A stretch of 64,000 bases of DNA, taken from Ottowia beijingensis (GTDB lineage: Bacteria; Pseudomonadota; Gammaproteobacteria; Burkholderiales; Burkholderiaceae_C). The stretch is from the NCBI RefSeq assembly GCF_013423955.1, contig NZ_JACCKX010000001.1, positions 2,790,001 through 2,854,000 on the forward strand, in the 5' to 3' direction. Shown in pieces: positions 47,574-57,024 of the stretch. A program made the position numbers and the translations under genes. The stretch's first letter is position 1. Each line of letters begins with the position of its first letter. The notes beneath the pieces are model-generated. The model was not told the DNA's origin and did not search any database. It saw nothing but the letters and a program-made list of their open reading frames with translations.

Positions 47574-48596
47574 ATGGAGTCCCGATCATCACCCCCGTCA
47601 CCATCGGCCAGCCGCGCCGCCGAGGCGATGGAACGCGCGATGGCCGCGTTTGCTGCCAGCGCGCCGGCGCTGCCGCTGGCGGTGGCGTTCAGCGGCGGTG
47701 CGGATTCGACGGCGCTGCTGCTGGCATGCGCGCAGCGCTGGCCCGGTCAGGTGCATGCCTGGCATATCCACCACGGCCTGCAGGCGGCGGCGGACGACTT
47801 CGAGCGGCATTGCGTGCAACTGTGCCAGCGCCTCGGTGTGCCGCTGCAGGTGCGGCGCGTCGATGCGCAGGCCGCTGCCGGCGACAGCCCCGAAGATGCG
47901 GCCCGCCGTGCGCGCTACAAGGCTTTTGATGCCCTGGCGCTTACCCAGCAAGCGCGGGCAGCTATTAAAACAGTAGTAATCGCGCAACATGCCGACGACC
48001 AGGCGGAAACCGTGCTGCTGGCGCTGTCGCGCGGTGCCGGGTTGGCGGGCCTGGCCGCCATGCCCCGCCGCTGGCAGCGGGGCGATGTGGTGTTCTGGCG
48101 GCCGCTGCTGGACGTGCCGGGGCCGTTGATCCGCGACTGGTTGCGCGGGCTGGGCGAGCGCTGGGTGGAAGACCCTTCCAACACCGACGAGCGCTTTACC
48201 CGCAACCGCATCCGCGCCCGGCTGTTGCCGGCGCTGGAGGCCGCCTTTCCGCAGTTTCGCGCCACCTTCGCCCGCAGCGCCGCGCACGCCGCGCAGGCGC
48301 AGGCCCTGCTGCAGGAGCTGGCGGCGCAGGATCTCGCGCTGGTGGGCCTGCCGCCGCACATTGCCGCCCTGCAGACCCTGTCGCCCGCACGGCAGACCAA
48401 CCTGTTGCGCCACTGGCTGGCGCAGCAGGGGGCAGCGGCCAGCACGGCGCAGATGACGGAACTGCTGGCACAGATCGCCGCCTGTACCACGCGCGGGCAC
48501 CGCATCTCGCTGAAAATCGGCGCCGGCTGGCTGCAGCGCCAGGGTGAGGTTCTGGCCTGGTCCGACAGTCAGGAAAGCCCCGCCCACCGCGGCTAA
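47574..48596 (+). CDS. tilS: tRNA(Ile)-lysidine synthetase TilS with a repeat captured in its coding sequence
   Basis: The 340-residue enzyme converts C34 of tRNA-Ile2 to lysidine so that it reads AUA. The PP-loop is LAVAFSGGADSTALLLAC near residue 42, followed by HIHHGLQAAADDFERHC, SPEDAARRARY, AQHADDQAETVLLALSRGAG and NRIRARLLPALEAAFPQ. Between RRARYKAFDAL and VIAQHADDQ the stretch ALTQQARAAIKTV is encoded by a copy of the dispersed element (47923-47977, inverted). The reading frame stays open, so the element has been tolerated as an insert. Start at 47574 has no clear ribosome site. It is followed closely by lysC. Confidence 0.93.
   Translation: MESRSSPPSPSASRAAEAMERAMAAFAASAPALPLAVAFSGGADSTALLLACAQRWPGQVHAWHIHHGLQAAADDFERHCVQLCQRLGVPLQVRRVDAQAAAGDSPEDAARRARYKAFDALALTQQARAAIKTVVIAQHADDQAETVLLALSRGAGLAGLAAMPRRWQRGDVVFWRPLLDVPGPLIRDWLRGLGERWVEDPSNTDERFTRNRIRARLLPALEAAFPQFRATFARSAAHAAQAQALLQELAAQDLALVGLPPHIAALQTLSPARQTNLLRHWLAQQGAAASTAQMTELLAQIAACTTRGHRISLKIGAGWLQRQGEVLAWSDSQESPAHRG
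47923..47977 (-). repeat. Dispersed element inside tilS coding sequence
   Basis: On the minus strand it reads TTTTAATAGCTGCCCGCGCT, then TGCTGGGTAAGCGCCAGGGC and ATCAAAA. It aligns base by base with the consensus-like copy at 11805. It supplies about 15 codons of TilS. Confidence 0.75.
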
Positions 48597-48653
48597 AATG
48601 CGCAGTTGGCCGCAGCCCAGCCTTGGTGCCGCGGCGCTTGAGAAAACACAGTC

Positions 48654-49924
48654 ATGGCATTGATCGTTCAGAAATACGGCGGCACGTCGATGGGCTCGAC
48701 CGAGCGCATCGCGCAGGTTGCCAAGCGCGTGGCCAAGTGGGCGCGCGCCGGCCACCAGGTGGTGGTAGTGCCCAGCGCCATGAGCGGCGAAACCAACCGG
48801 CTGCTCGCCCTGGCCAGGAGCTGGCGCCCGGCAAGCTGACCCAGGATTACTTCCGCGAGCAGGACATGCTGGCCGCCACGGGTGAGCAGGCCTCGTCCGC
48901 CCTGCTGGCCATCGCGCTGCAGGCCGAGGGCATGCCCGCCGTCAGCTACGCCGGCTGGCAGGTGCCCATCAAGACCAGCAACGCCTACACCAAGGCGCGC
49001 ATCGACAGCATCGACGATGTGCGCGTGCGTGCCGACCTGAATGCGGGCAAAGTGGTCATCATCACCGGCTTCCAGGGCGTCGACGAAGGCGGCAACATCA
49101 CCACGCTCGGCCGTGGCGGCAGCGACACCTCGGCCGTGGCCGTGGCGGCCGCGCTCAAGGCCGACGAGGCACTCATTTTCACCGACGTGGATGGCGTCTA
49201 CACCACCGACCCGCGCATCGTGCCCGAGGCACGCCGCCTGGCCTCCATCAGCTTCGAGGAAATGCTGGAGATGGCCAGCCTGGGCAGCAAGGTGCTGCAG
49301 ATCCGCTCGGTCGAATTCGCCGGCAAGTACAAGGTGCCCATGCGCGTGCTCTCCAGCTTCACGCCCTGGGACATCGACCTGACCGAAGAGGCCAACTCCG
49401 GCACCCTGATCACTTTCGAGGAAGACCAACAAATGGAACACGCCGTCGTTTCCGGCATCGCCTTCAACCGCGACGAAGCCAAGATCTCCGTGCTCGGCGT
49501 GCCCGACAAGCCGGGCATCGCCTACCAGATTCTGGGCGCCGTGGCCGACGCCAACATCGAGGTCGACGTCATCATCCAGAACGTCAGCAAGGACGGCAAG
49601 ACCGACTTCAGCTTCACCGTCAACCGCAACGACTACACGAAGACGATCGACCTGCTGAAGGACAAGATCGTGCCCGCGCTGGGCGCCGCCGACGTGATCG
49701 GCGACCCGAAGATCTGCAAGGTCAGCATCGTCGGCATCGGCATGCGCAGCCACGTGGGTGTGGCCAGCAAGATGTTCCGGGTGCTGAGCGAGGAGGGCAT
49801 CAACATCATCATGATCTCCACCAGCGAGATCAAGACGTCCGTTGTGATCGACGAGAAATATATGGAACTGGCCGTTCGCGCCCTGCACCGCGCGTTCGAC
49901 CTGGACCAGCCTGCCGCCGCCTGA
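48654..49924 (+). CDS. lysC: Aspartate kinase LysC, apparent frameshift
   Basis: Restored length is about 423 residues. Aspartokinase begins the lysine/threonine/methionine pathway. The catalytic N-terminus has [52 protein letters not shown] and [16 protein letters not shown]. Two ACT domains follow: [20 protein letters not shown] near residue 280 and [19 protein letters not shown] near 350. The frame breaks at the CC at 48814; one more C gives [13 protein letters not shown]. The ACT domains predict feedback inhibition, usually by lysine plus threonine. A TAAAAT (48594) overlapping the tilS stop is a possible -10 box. Confidence 0.94.
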
Positions 49925-49931
49925 TGGTGGC

Positions 49932-49937
49932 TATAAT
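49932..49937 (+). promoter_or_regulatory. -10 box of tRNA-Ser(GCU)
   Basis: TATAAT, a perfect -10 hexamer, followed by GCGGGC, 14 bases before the mature tRNA. The -35 region lies within the end of lysC and is weak. The GC-rich discriminator resembles that of the other tRNA-Ser promoter here. Confidence 0.6.
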
Positions 49938-49951
49938 GCGGGCTTCGCGCT

Positions 49952-50044
49952 GGAAACGTGACCGAGTGGCCGAAGGTGCTCCCCTGCTAAGGGAGTATGG
50001 GGTGTAGAGCCTCATCGAGGGTTCGAATCCCTCCGTTTCCGCCA
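49952..50044 (+). tRNA. tRNA-Ser, anticodon GCU
   Basis: This 93-base tRNA has an encoded CCA end. GGAAACG pairs with CGTTTCC. The anticodon loop CTGCTAA reads GCT, for AGC/AGU serine codons. The long variable arm (GTATGGGGTGTAGAGCCTCA region) and T arm GAGGGTTCGAATCCCTC are normal. Confidence 0.97.
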
Positions 50045-50057
50045 GAAACCCAGAAAC

Positions 50058-50090
50058 AAAAAAGCGACCTTGCTGGTCGCTTTTTTGTTT
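50058..50090 (+). terminator. Intrinsic terminator after tRNA-Ser(GCU)
   Basis: AAAAAAGCGACC and GGTCGCTTTTTT form a perfect 12-base stem with a TTGCT loop and a T-rich tail. Because it is symmetrical it can also stop the opposing serB transcript. Confidence 0.92.
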
Positions 50091-50125
50091 CCTCGCGCTG
50101 CTCAAAGCAGCACTGCGCGAAGCGC

Positions 50126-50851
50126 TCAATCAGCCTGAACAACCTCCAGCAGGCGGTCGAGCCCGCCGCTGTCGATGGCGACCATGGCCTGGGCACGCAC
50201 GGCTGGTTTGGCGTGGTAGGCGACGGACAGGCCCGCGGCGCCCATCATCGGCAAGTCGTTGGCGCCGTCGCCCATGGCGATGGCCTGGCGTGGCTCGATG
50301 CCCAGTTGCGCGCAGGTTTCGAGCAGCATGCGGCGCTTCTCGGCGCCGTCACAGATGTCGCCCCAGGGCTGGTCGACCATGCGGCCGGTGAGGACGCCGT
50401 CCTGCACGTCCAGGACGTTGGAGCGCGTGAAGTCCAGCCCCAGCCGGTCGCGGATGCGGTCGGTGAAGAACGTGAAACCACCCGACACCAGGAGCGTTTT
50501 CAACCCAGCGGCCTGGCAGGCGGCGACGAGTTCGGCAGCGCCGGGGTTGAGTTGCAGGCGCTGGTCGTAGACCTGCTGCATGTGCGCCACCGTCACGCCC
50601 TTCAGCAACGCCACACGCTGACGCAGGCTTTCCTTGTAGTCGGTGATTTCACCGCGCATGGCGGCTTCGGTGATGGCCGCGACCTCTGCTTTGCGGCCCG
50701 CGGCGTCGGCGATCTCGTCCACGCACTCGATGTTGATCAGCGTCGAGTCCATGTCGAAGGCGATCAGCTTGAAGTCATGCAGATGAAGTGGGGGCGTGAA
50801 GCCACGCACCGTGAGGCCGGGTCTGATTTCTGATGGAGAGGTCGGGTTCAT
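50126..50851 (-). CDS. serB: Phosphoserine phosphatase SerB
   Basis: The 241-residue HAD phosphatase makes serine from phosphoserine, the last step of serine synthesis. It shows AFDMDSTLINIECVDEIAD (nucleophile Asp and cap start), LLVSGGFTFFTDRI (motif II), the lysine in GAEKRRMLLE (motif III) and AMGDGANDLPMMGAAGLSVA (motif IV). The N-terminal ACT-like domain of E. coli SerB is absent, as is usual in this group. It converges with tRNA-Ser(GCU), sharing a bidirectional terminator. A dispersed-repeat remnant lies upstream. Confidence 0.96.
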   Translation of the reverse strand: MNPTSPSEIRPGLTVRGFTPPLHLHDFKLIAFDMDSTLINIECVDEIADAAGRKAEVAAITEAAMRGEITDYKESLRQRVALLKGVTVAHMQQVYDQRLQLNPGAAELVAACQAAGLKTLLVSGGFTFFTDRIRDRLGLDFTRSNVLDVQDGVLTGRMVDQPWGDICDGAEKRRMLLETCAQLGIEPRQAIAMGDGANDLPMMGAAGLSVAYHAKPAVRAQAMVAIDSGGLDRLLEVVQAD

Positions 50852-50861
50852 TGCTTGCAGA

Positions 50862-50893
50862 TTGATAGCTGTTCGCGCCGGTGGTTCGGCGGT
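50862..50893 (+). repeat. Partial dispersed element
   Basis: TTGATAGCTGTTCGCGCCGG, then TGGTTCGGCGGT. Only the left half of the family is recognisable. The 271 bases between serB and the L,D-transpeptidase gene otherwise hold no recognisable gene. Confidence 0.5.
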
Positions 50894-51122
50894 CAGCGGC
50901 CGAAAACATCATTATCGTGGAGCCCCAATCGGCCTGCGGCATGACGCGCGGTGCGGGCCCCATGGCGGCCATGCGCAGGTGGCTGCTCATCAACCAATAG
51001 AGGCACGCACGGCATTTCAACAGCGTGCCACCGTTCATCGATAGCCCGTTGAATGCACGAGGGAATGATGCGAGACGACCAAGCACCGCCGGCCGCATCA
51101 GAAGTTTGCCTGAGCCAATCGC

Positions 51123-51829
51123 TCAGCGTGCGGCGGGGATTTGCTGTGCCACAGCCTGCGCAGGCACGCTGCCATCGGCAAACGGGAACAGGCTGGCGAT
51201 GGGTTTGGTTTCCGGCAATACGTAGACCACCCCCTTGAGCGACTGAACAGGGGGTCGATGTAGCGGTCGTAGAAGCTGGCCGGGATGTTGACGCAGCCGA
51301 AAGAAATGCGGTTGTCGGCCACCGTGGGTGTTTGCAGGCGCTTGGTGCGGCTTTCACCTGGCACGTTGCGCACGCGGTGCATCGACAGGGCGGCGTTGTA
51401 GTCCAGCCACACGATGTCTTCGCCCTTGTGATTGCTGCCGGCTTCGGTGACGAAGCGGCCGGCGTTGGTCACTTTCTCGTGCAGCTTGACCTTGGACAGC
51501 GGGCGCATGCCGATGTCGGGCGGCGCCACGTCGCCCACGGCCTGGCCGACCAGCACCGGCGAACTGGCCACCGGGCGACCCTGCGCGTCGAAGATCCACA
51601 GCGTGGCCGAGGGTTTGTCGATGACGCCGAAGGTGCGACCCTCGGCATCGGCCGAGCGAACCACGTCCTGTGCGAACTGTTGCACCGTGCCAGACGTCTC
51701 GGACGCGGGCGGCACCATGCCGGACGGGGTGGACGCCTGTGCCTGCAGCGCCAGCGCACACAAGGCAGCGCCCATTGCGGTGGCCAGCGAGCGGCTGGCA
51801 TGGATGGAAAGACGGTCAAACATCGGCAT
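51123..51829 (-). CDS. L,D-transpeptidase family protein, apparent frameshift
   Basis: The restored product is about 235 residues with a signal peptide (ATAMGAALCALALQAQA). The YkuD-like catalytic region has KVKLHEKVTNAGRF, LDYNAALSMHRVRNV and RISFGCVNIPASFYD, in which the cysteine would be the nucleophile. Family members crosslink peptidoglycan or attach lipoproteins to it in the periplasm. The frame breaks at the CCCCC at 51230-51234; one more base gives RSRGVVYVLPETKPIAS and a stop at 51123. Without repair the C-terminus turns into a tail rich in Arg, Ser and Cys. No HxxG-type loop is obvious upstream, so this is a variant of the classical motif. Confidence 0.8.
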
Positions 51830-51926
51830 AGGGAAAGACTACTGCGTTCACCACAGGGATCTTTATACGGCCTAAACGCCCGCAGCGTTCATGCGTGGGT
51901 CTTCAGACCGGGTAAAGATGACGAAA

Positions 51927-51948
51927 AAGCCCCGGCGGGCCGAGGCTT
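51927..51948 (-). terminator. Intrinsic terminator after the proline-rich gene
   Basis: On the minus strand AAGCCTCGGCCCGCCGGGGC pairs with itself (AAGCC/GGCTT outer, CGGC/GCCG inner) and is followed by TTTTTCGTC. It lies downstream of one possible stop of the proline-rich gene (51973) but inside the other reading (51903). Confidence 0.7.
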
Positions 51949-51972
51949 GGTTGCAGATCAACCGTGCGTTGA

Positions 51973-52307
51973 TCAACCGCGGTCCGCACGGGGCGGAGGC
52001 GGCGGTGGGGAGGCGGCGGCGCTGGGGGCGGCGGAGGCGGGGGCGCCACGGCCGGCGGGGGCGGCGGAGGCGGTGCCACAGGCGGCGGGGGCGGCGGCAC
52101 CACGGCGACGGGCGGCGGGGGCGGCACGTAACGGCCGGTGGGGTTGAACTCGCCGGCGTCGGGGAAACCCTTCTCGACCTTGTAGGGCGAATTGGGGAAC
52201 GAGGTGTCGCTGTTGACTGCGCTCTGGTTGGGGTCGTCCTGGGCGAGCACGGGGCTGCTCAGGGCGGCTGCCACGGCGAACAGGGCCACTGACTTCAGTC
52301 TTGTCAT
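51973..52307 (-). CDS. Secreted proline-rich protein, probable frameshift
   Basis: The product starts with a signal peptide (MTRLKSVALFAVAAALSSPV, then LAQ) and a short conserved-looking stretch SFPNSPYKVEKGFPDAGEFN. A run of Pro with Val and Ala follows. As written the frame continues to 51903 through the terminator hairpin; in the neighbouring frame it stops at 51973 with PPPPPPRADRG. The terminator position and the common one-base losses in this window favour the shorter reading, about 111 residues. Proline runs of this kind make rigid periplasmic linkers or scaffolds. Function unknown. It lies just downstream of mfd. Confidence 0.6.
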
Positions 52308-52457
52308 TTGTCACTCCTTGAAGGTATGGAAAAGGGCCTGCGAATCGCCGGGTACATCTCGCTGACGCAAAGCCTGAGTTGGACTCTAGGCGCCACCCTG
52401 GTCGCGGGCTGTGCAAATGAAGCTTCTTGGGCTGTAGGACGCTTTCCGCGCCGCCAG

Positions 52458-55400
52458 TCAGGCGGGCGCGGCTGCCAGGCGCAAGCCGCGCAGCACGTCG
52501 CGCACCATCTGGGCACGTGCCGCCGCCTCGGGCAGCGCCTTTTCCACGCGCAGCTTGTCGTTGCCGGCCAGCTTGATGTGCTTGTTCTTCTGGATCATCT
52601 GGATGATGGCCATGGGGTCGATCGGTGGGTTGGGGCGGAAGGCGATGTTGATCACGCCCGGCGCCGCGTCCACCTTCTGCACGCCGTAGGGTGCCGACAG
52701 CACGCGCAGGCGGTGCACATCGATCAGCGTCTGTGCCTGGGCGGGAAGCTTGCCGAAGCGGTCGACGATCTCCTCGAGCAGCGCGTCGATCTGGTCGTTG
52801 GTCTTGGCCGTGGCGAGCTTCTTGTAGAACGACAGGCGCAGGTGCACGTCGCCACAGTAGTCGTTGGGCAGCAGGGCGGGGGCGTGCAGGTTGATCTCGG
52901 TCACCGCCTGCATGGGTGCCAGCAGGTCGGGCTCCTTGCCGGCCTTCAAGCTGCGCACCGCCTCGGCCAGCATCTCGTTGTAGAGCTGAAAGCCGATCTC
53001 CATCATGTTGCCGCTCTGGTTCTCGCCCAGCACCTCGCCGGCGCCGCGAATCTCCAGGTCGTGCATGGCCAGGTAGAAGCCGCTGCCCAGCTCTTCCATC
53101 TGCTGAATGGCGTCGAGGCGCTGCGCGGCCTGCTTGGTCAGGCTTTCGATTTCGGGCACCATCAGATACGCATAGGCTTGGTGGTGGCTGCGGCCCACGC
53201 GCCCGCGCAACTGGTGCAGCTGCGCCAGGCCGAACTTGTCGGCGCGGGCGATGACGATGGTGTTGGCCGTGGGCACGTCGATGCCGGTCTCGATGATGGT
53301 CGAGCACAGCAGCAGGTTGTGGCGCTGGGCGACGAAGTCGCGCATCACGCGCTCCAGTTCGCGCTCGGGCATCTGGCCGTGGGCGATGGCGATGCGCGCC
53401 TCGGGCAGGATTTTTCCAGCGCCTGGCGGCGGTTCTCGATCGTCTCGACCTCGTTGTGCAGGAAGTAGACCTGCCCGCCGCGCTTCAGCTCGCGCAGCAC
53501 GGCTTCGCGGATCACGCCCGTGCCCTCATTGCGCACGAAGGTCTTGATGGCCAGGCGGCGCTGCGGCGCGGTGGCGATCACGCTCAAGTCCCGCAGGCCC
53601 TCCAGCGCCATGCCCATGGTGCGGGGATCGGCGTGGCGGTCAGCGTGAGCACGTCCACTTCGGCGCGGAACTGCTTCATCTGTTCCTTGTGGCGCACGCC
53701 GAAGCGGTGCTCCTCGTCGATGATGAGCAGGCCCAGGTTCTTGAATTGCGTCTTCTCGCTCAGCAGCTTGTGCGTGCCGACGACGATGTCTACGCTGCCA
53801 TCGGCCAGCCCTTTCAGCGTGGCGTTGACTTCCTTGGCCGAGTTGAAGCGGCTCATGCCCGCCACCTTCACCGGCCACTTGGCAAAGCGATCCGCCAGCG
53901 TCAGGTAATGCTGCTCGGCCAGCAGCGTGGTGGGCGCGAGGAAGGCCACCTGCTTGCCGCCCGTCACCGCCACAAAGGCCGCACGCAGCGCCACCTCGGT
54001 CTTGCCGAAGCCGACGTCGCCGCACACCAGGCGGTCCATGGGCTGCGGGCTGATCATGTCCTGCACCACGGCGTGGATGGCGGCCTTCTGGTCGGCGGTT
54101 TCCTCGAAGCCGAAGTCGGCCGCGAACTGCTCGTAGTCGTTCGGGCTGTAGCGGAAGGCATGGCCCTCGCGCGCGGCGCGGCGGGCGTAGATGTTGAGCA
54201 GCTCGGCGGCCGCATCGCGCACCTGCTCGGCCGCCTTGCGCTTGGCTTTTTCCCACTGGCCGCTGCCCAGCTTGTGCAGCGGTGCCTCGTCGGCACTCAC
54301 GCCGGTGTAGCGGCCGATCAGGTGCAGTTGCGATACCGGCACGTACAGCGTGGCGGCGCCGGCGTATTCCAGGTGCAGCATCTCCTGCAGCGCGGGTGTG
54401 CCGTCGGCGTTGCGGGCGCCCAGGTCCATGTTCACCAGCCCGCGGTAGCGCCCGATGCCGTGCTGCGCGTGCACCACCGGGTCGCCCAGCTCAGCTCGCT
54501 CAGGTCCTTGATCAGGGCATCGACGTCGCTGACCTGCTCCTGCTTGCGGCGCTTGCGCGTGGTGGGGCCGGCGGCGAACAGCTCGGTCTCGGTGACGAAG
54601 TCGATGCCGCCTTCGAGCCAGGCGAAGCCCTGCATGAGCGCGGCGGTGGCGATCCCGGTGGGCTCATCGGCGCTTTGCTGGAACTCGGCCAGCGAATCGA
54701 AGGCGGGCGGGTTCAGGCCGCTGGCGCGCAGAAAGTCGAGCAGGCTCGCGCCGGCCCGCGCTCGGCCAGCACCAGCACGCGCTGCGCGGTGCCGGCGATG
54801 TGGGCCTGCAGCCGCGCCAGCGGGTCGTCGGCGCCGCGTACCACGGTCAGATCGGGCAGGCAGTCGAATTCGGCGAAGTCGGGGTTGGCTCTCTCTCTCT
54901 GGGGGAAGGCTGGCGGCGCCTCCATCAGACGCCGCGCCCTCACCCCAGCCCTCTCCCCAGAGGGGAGAGGGAGTGAAGCCGGGCGCAGCGCCAGCTGCGC
55001 GTGCGCCTTGGCGCCCAGGTAAAAATCCTCGGCGCTCAGGAACAGCGCCTCGGGCGGCAGCACCGGGCGCTCTGGGTCGCCCTGCGCCAGGCGGTAGCGC
55101 TCGCGCGTGTCCTGCGTGAACTGGCTGAAGGCGGCTTCCAGGTCGCCGTGCAGCACCAGCGTGGCGTCGGCGCCCAGGTAATCAAGCACCGTCACCGTGT
55201 CGTCGAAGAACAGCGGCAGGTAGTACTCGATGCCCGCGGTGGCCACGCCGTTGCCCATGTCCTTGTAGATGCGGCTGCGCGTCGGGTCGCCCTCCAGCAG
55301 TTCGCGCCAGCGGCTGCGGAACTTGGCGCGCGCCTCTTCATGCGTCGGAAACTCGCGCCCGGGCAGCAGGCGCACCTCGGGCACGGGGTACAGGCTGCGC

Positions 55401-55996
55401 TGGGTGTCGGGGTCGAAGGCGCGGATCGAGTCGATCTCGTCGTCGAACAGATCGACGCGAAAGGGCTGCGGGCTGCCCATCGGGAACAGGTCGATCAGCC
55501 CGCCGCGCACCGCGTATTCGCCGGGGCTCACCACCTGCGTCACGTGCGTGTAGCCGGCCAGGGTGAGCTGCGACTTCAACGCCGCCTCATCCAGCTTCTG
55601 CCCCTGCTTGAAGTGGAAGGTGGTGCCGGCCAGGAAGCTGGGCGGCGCGAGGCGATACAGCGCGGTGGTGGCGGGCATCACCACCAGGTCGGCCTGTTGC
55701 TGGCGAATGGCCCACAGCGTGGCCAGGCGCTCGCTGATCAGGTCCTGGTGCGGGCTGAAGCTGTCGTAAGGCAGCGTCTCCCAGTCGGGGAACAGCACGC
55801 TGCGCAGGTCGGGCGCGAAGAAGGCCAGCTCGTTCAGCAGCCGCAGCGCATCGCTCGCGTCGGCGGTGACGACGGCGGTCAACTTCTTGTGGCCGGCTTC
55901 GCGCCGCGCAAGTTGTGCCAGCAGCAGAGCATCGGCCGAGCCGGGCGGGCGCGGCATGGCGTGGCGTTTGCCGGGAATGAGCTTGGGCAGGTCCAT
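52458..55996 (-). CDS. mfd: Transcription-repair coupling factor Mfd, four apparent frameshifts and an inserted repeat
   Basis: Restored length is about 1180 residues. Mfd removes RNA polymerase stalled at lesions and recruits UvrA. The N-terminal UvrB-like region has SADALLLAQL, SVLFPDWETLPYDSFSPHQD and VVSPGEYAVRGGLIDLFP. The RNA-polymerase interaction region and translocase follow: VVHAQHGIGRYRGL, DRLVCGDVGFGKTEVALRAA (Walker A), LLIIDEEHRFGV, LTLTATPIPRTM once repaired, STIIETGIDVPTANT and RGRVGR. Frames break near 54750, 54491, 53624 and 53412, each by one missing base. Bases 54888-54979 encode about 28 residues (SLPLPSGERAGVRARRLMEA and on) belonging to a dispersed repeat, kept in frame. 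Start chosen at 55996 (MDLPKLIPGKR). Confidence 0.92.
54888..54979 (-). repeat. CCCTCACCCCAGCCCTCTCC-type repeat inside mfd
   Basis: CCCTCACCCCAGCCCTCTCC, then CCAGAGGGGAGAGGGAG, with CCCTCTCCCC facing GGGGAGAGGG. Repeats of this type are common between genes in many proteobacteria. Here the element, with CTCTCTCTCT and GGGGGAAGGCTGG to its left, lies within the mfd reading frame. Confidence 0.8.
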
Positions 55997-56084
55997 GGGC
56001 AGGCAGATGGGGACGGCGGAAACGACAAAAACCCCGGCCGGGCTGGGCGGGGGTGCGGGCACGATTTTATGCCGACGGGATTTT

Positions 56085-56143
56085 CGAATGATTTTGGCCG
56101 CCAGCGCTTGTGTGGAAAGCGCGAGAAGCTATCGAAATAATAG
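56085..56143 (-). repeat. Dispersed element, inverted orientation
   Basis: On the minus strand: TATTTCGATAGCTTCTCGCG, then CTTTCCACACAAGCGCTGGC and GGCCAAAATCATTCG. GCGCTT and AAGCGC can pair. Confidence 0.75.
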
Positions 56144-56238
56144 TTTCGACCGTGATGGCGCCGAGGCGACGGTCATCGCCGGCGCCGGTGTGCCTGCGGG
56201 CCCTGCCGCGCCACGTTGATTCATGAAGAAACATGGCT

Positions 56239-56275
56239 TCATCCGCCGCCCAGCAAGCGCGGCAAGCTATTGAAA
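56239..56275 (-). repeat. Dispersed element, partial, inverted orientation
   Basis: On the minus strand: CTTTCAATAGCTTGCCGCGC, then TTGCTGGGCGGCGGATGAA. It ends about 40 bases before the ispD start. Confidence 0.65.
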
Positions 56276-56299
56276 GTGTAGTGTGTGCGGCGGTGTCAC

Positions 56300-56305
56300 T
56301 ACAAT
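56300..56305 (+). promoter_or_regulatory. Candidate -10 box of ispD
   Basis: TACAAT nine bases before the ispD ATG, giving a leader of only a few bases. The arrangement is the same as at serS. No clear -35 box at the usual spacing. Confidence 0.4.
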
Positions 56306-56314
56306 GCGGCGCTC

Positions 56315-57024
56315 ATGCCTGCCGATTCCTCCACCGCACGTTGTTTTGCCCTGCTGCCCTGCGCCGGCACGGGCTCGCGCGCCGGCACGGCGCAGCCCAA
56401 GCAATACCAGCCGGTCGCCGGGCGGCCGATGGTGCAGCACACGCTGGCGGCGTTCGCGGGGTGCCGCGCATCGCCCGCGTGCTGGTGGTGGTGGCGCCGG
56501 GCGACGGCTTTCTACAGCCGCAGAGCACTTCGATCTTGGTAGCAAACTGCGGCGGCGCCACGCGCGCCGAGAGCGTTTTCAATGGTCTGCAGCGCCTGCT
56601 GGCCGAGGGCGCGCGGCCCACCGACTGGGTGCTGGTGCACGACGCGGCGCGCTGCCTCATCGCGCCGGCGCAGATCGACGCCCTGATCGACGCCTGCCTG
56701 CCCGATGCCGTGGGTGGCCTGCTGGCGCTGCCGCTGCCCGATACGCTGAAGCACGCGGGCGCCGACGGGCGCGTCGACGCCACCATCGACCGCGCGCACA
56801 AATGGCTGGCCCAGACGCCGCAGATGTTCCGCATCGGCCTGCTGCGCGACGCCCTGGCGGCGCACGCGGCGGGTGGCTTCGCCGGCATCACCGACGAGGC
56901 CAGCGCCATCGAACTGGCCGGCCTGGCGCCGCTGCTGGTGCCGGGCAGCGCCCAGAACTTCAAGGTCACCTATCCCGAGGACTTTGCGCTGGCCGAGGCC
57001 GTGCTGAGGAGCCGAATCGCATGA
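56315..57024 (+). CDS. ispD: 2-C-methyl-D-erythritol 4-phosphate cytidylyltransferase IspD, apparent frameshift
   Basis: Restored length is about 236 residues. IspD activates MEP with CTP in isoprenoid synthesis. It shows the nucleotide loop [66 protein letters not shown] and a C-terminal [12 protein letters not shown] with [13 protein letters not shown]. The frame breaks at the GGGG at 56458-56461; one more G gives [16 protein letters not shown]. It overlaps ispF by four bases. IspD is essential in organisms that use this pathway, so the break is probably a sequencing error. Confidence 0.94.

Larger units (their letters stand above)
55997..56314. other. 318-base region between mfd and ispD with two dispersed elements
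   Basis: No gene is seen between these divergent genes. It holds inverted-orientation elements at 56085-56143 and 56239-56275 and a TACAAT hexamer just before ispD. The longer upstream reading of mfd (to 56062) overlaps it but lacks conservation. Confidence 0.65.

Noticed and set aside
50775..51098. A 107-codon open frame on the minus strand between serB and the L,D-transpeptidase
   Set aside because: No ribosome site, no signal or domain, overlaps the serB start and a repeat remnant.
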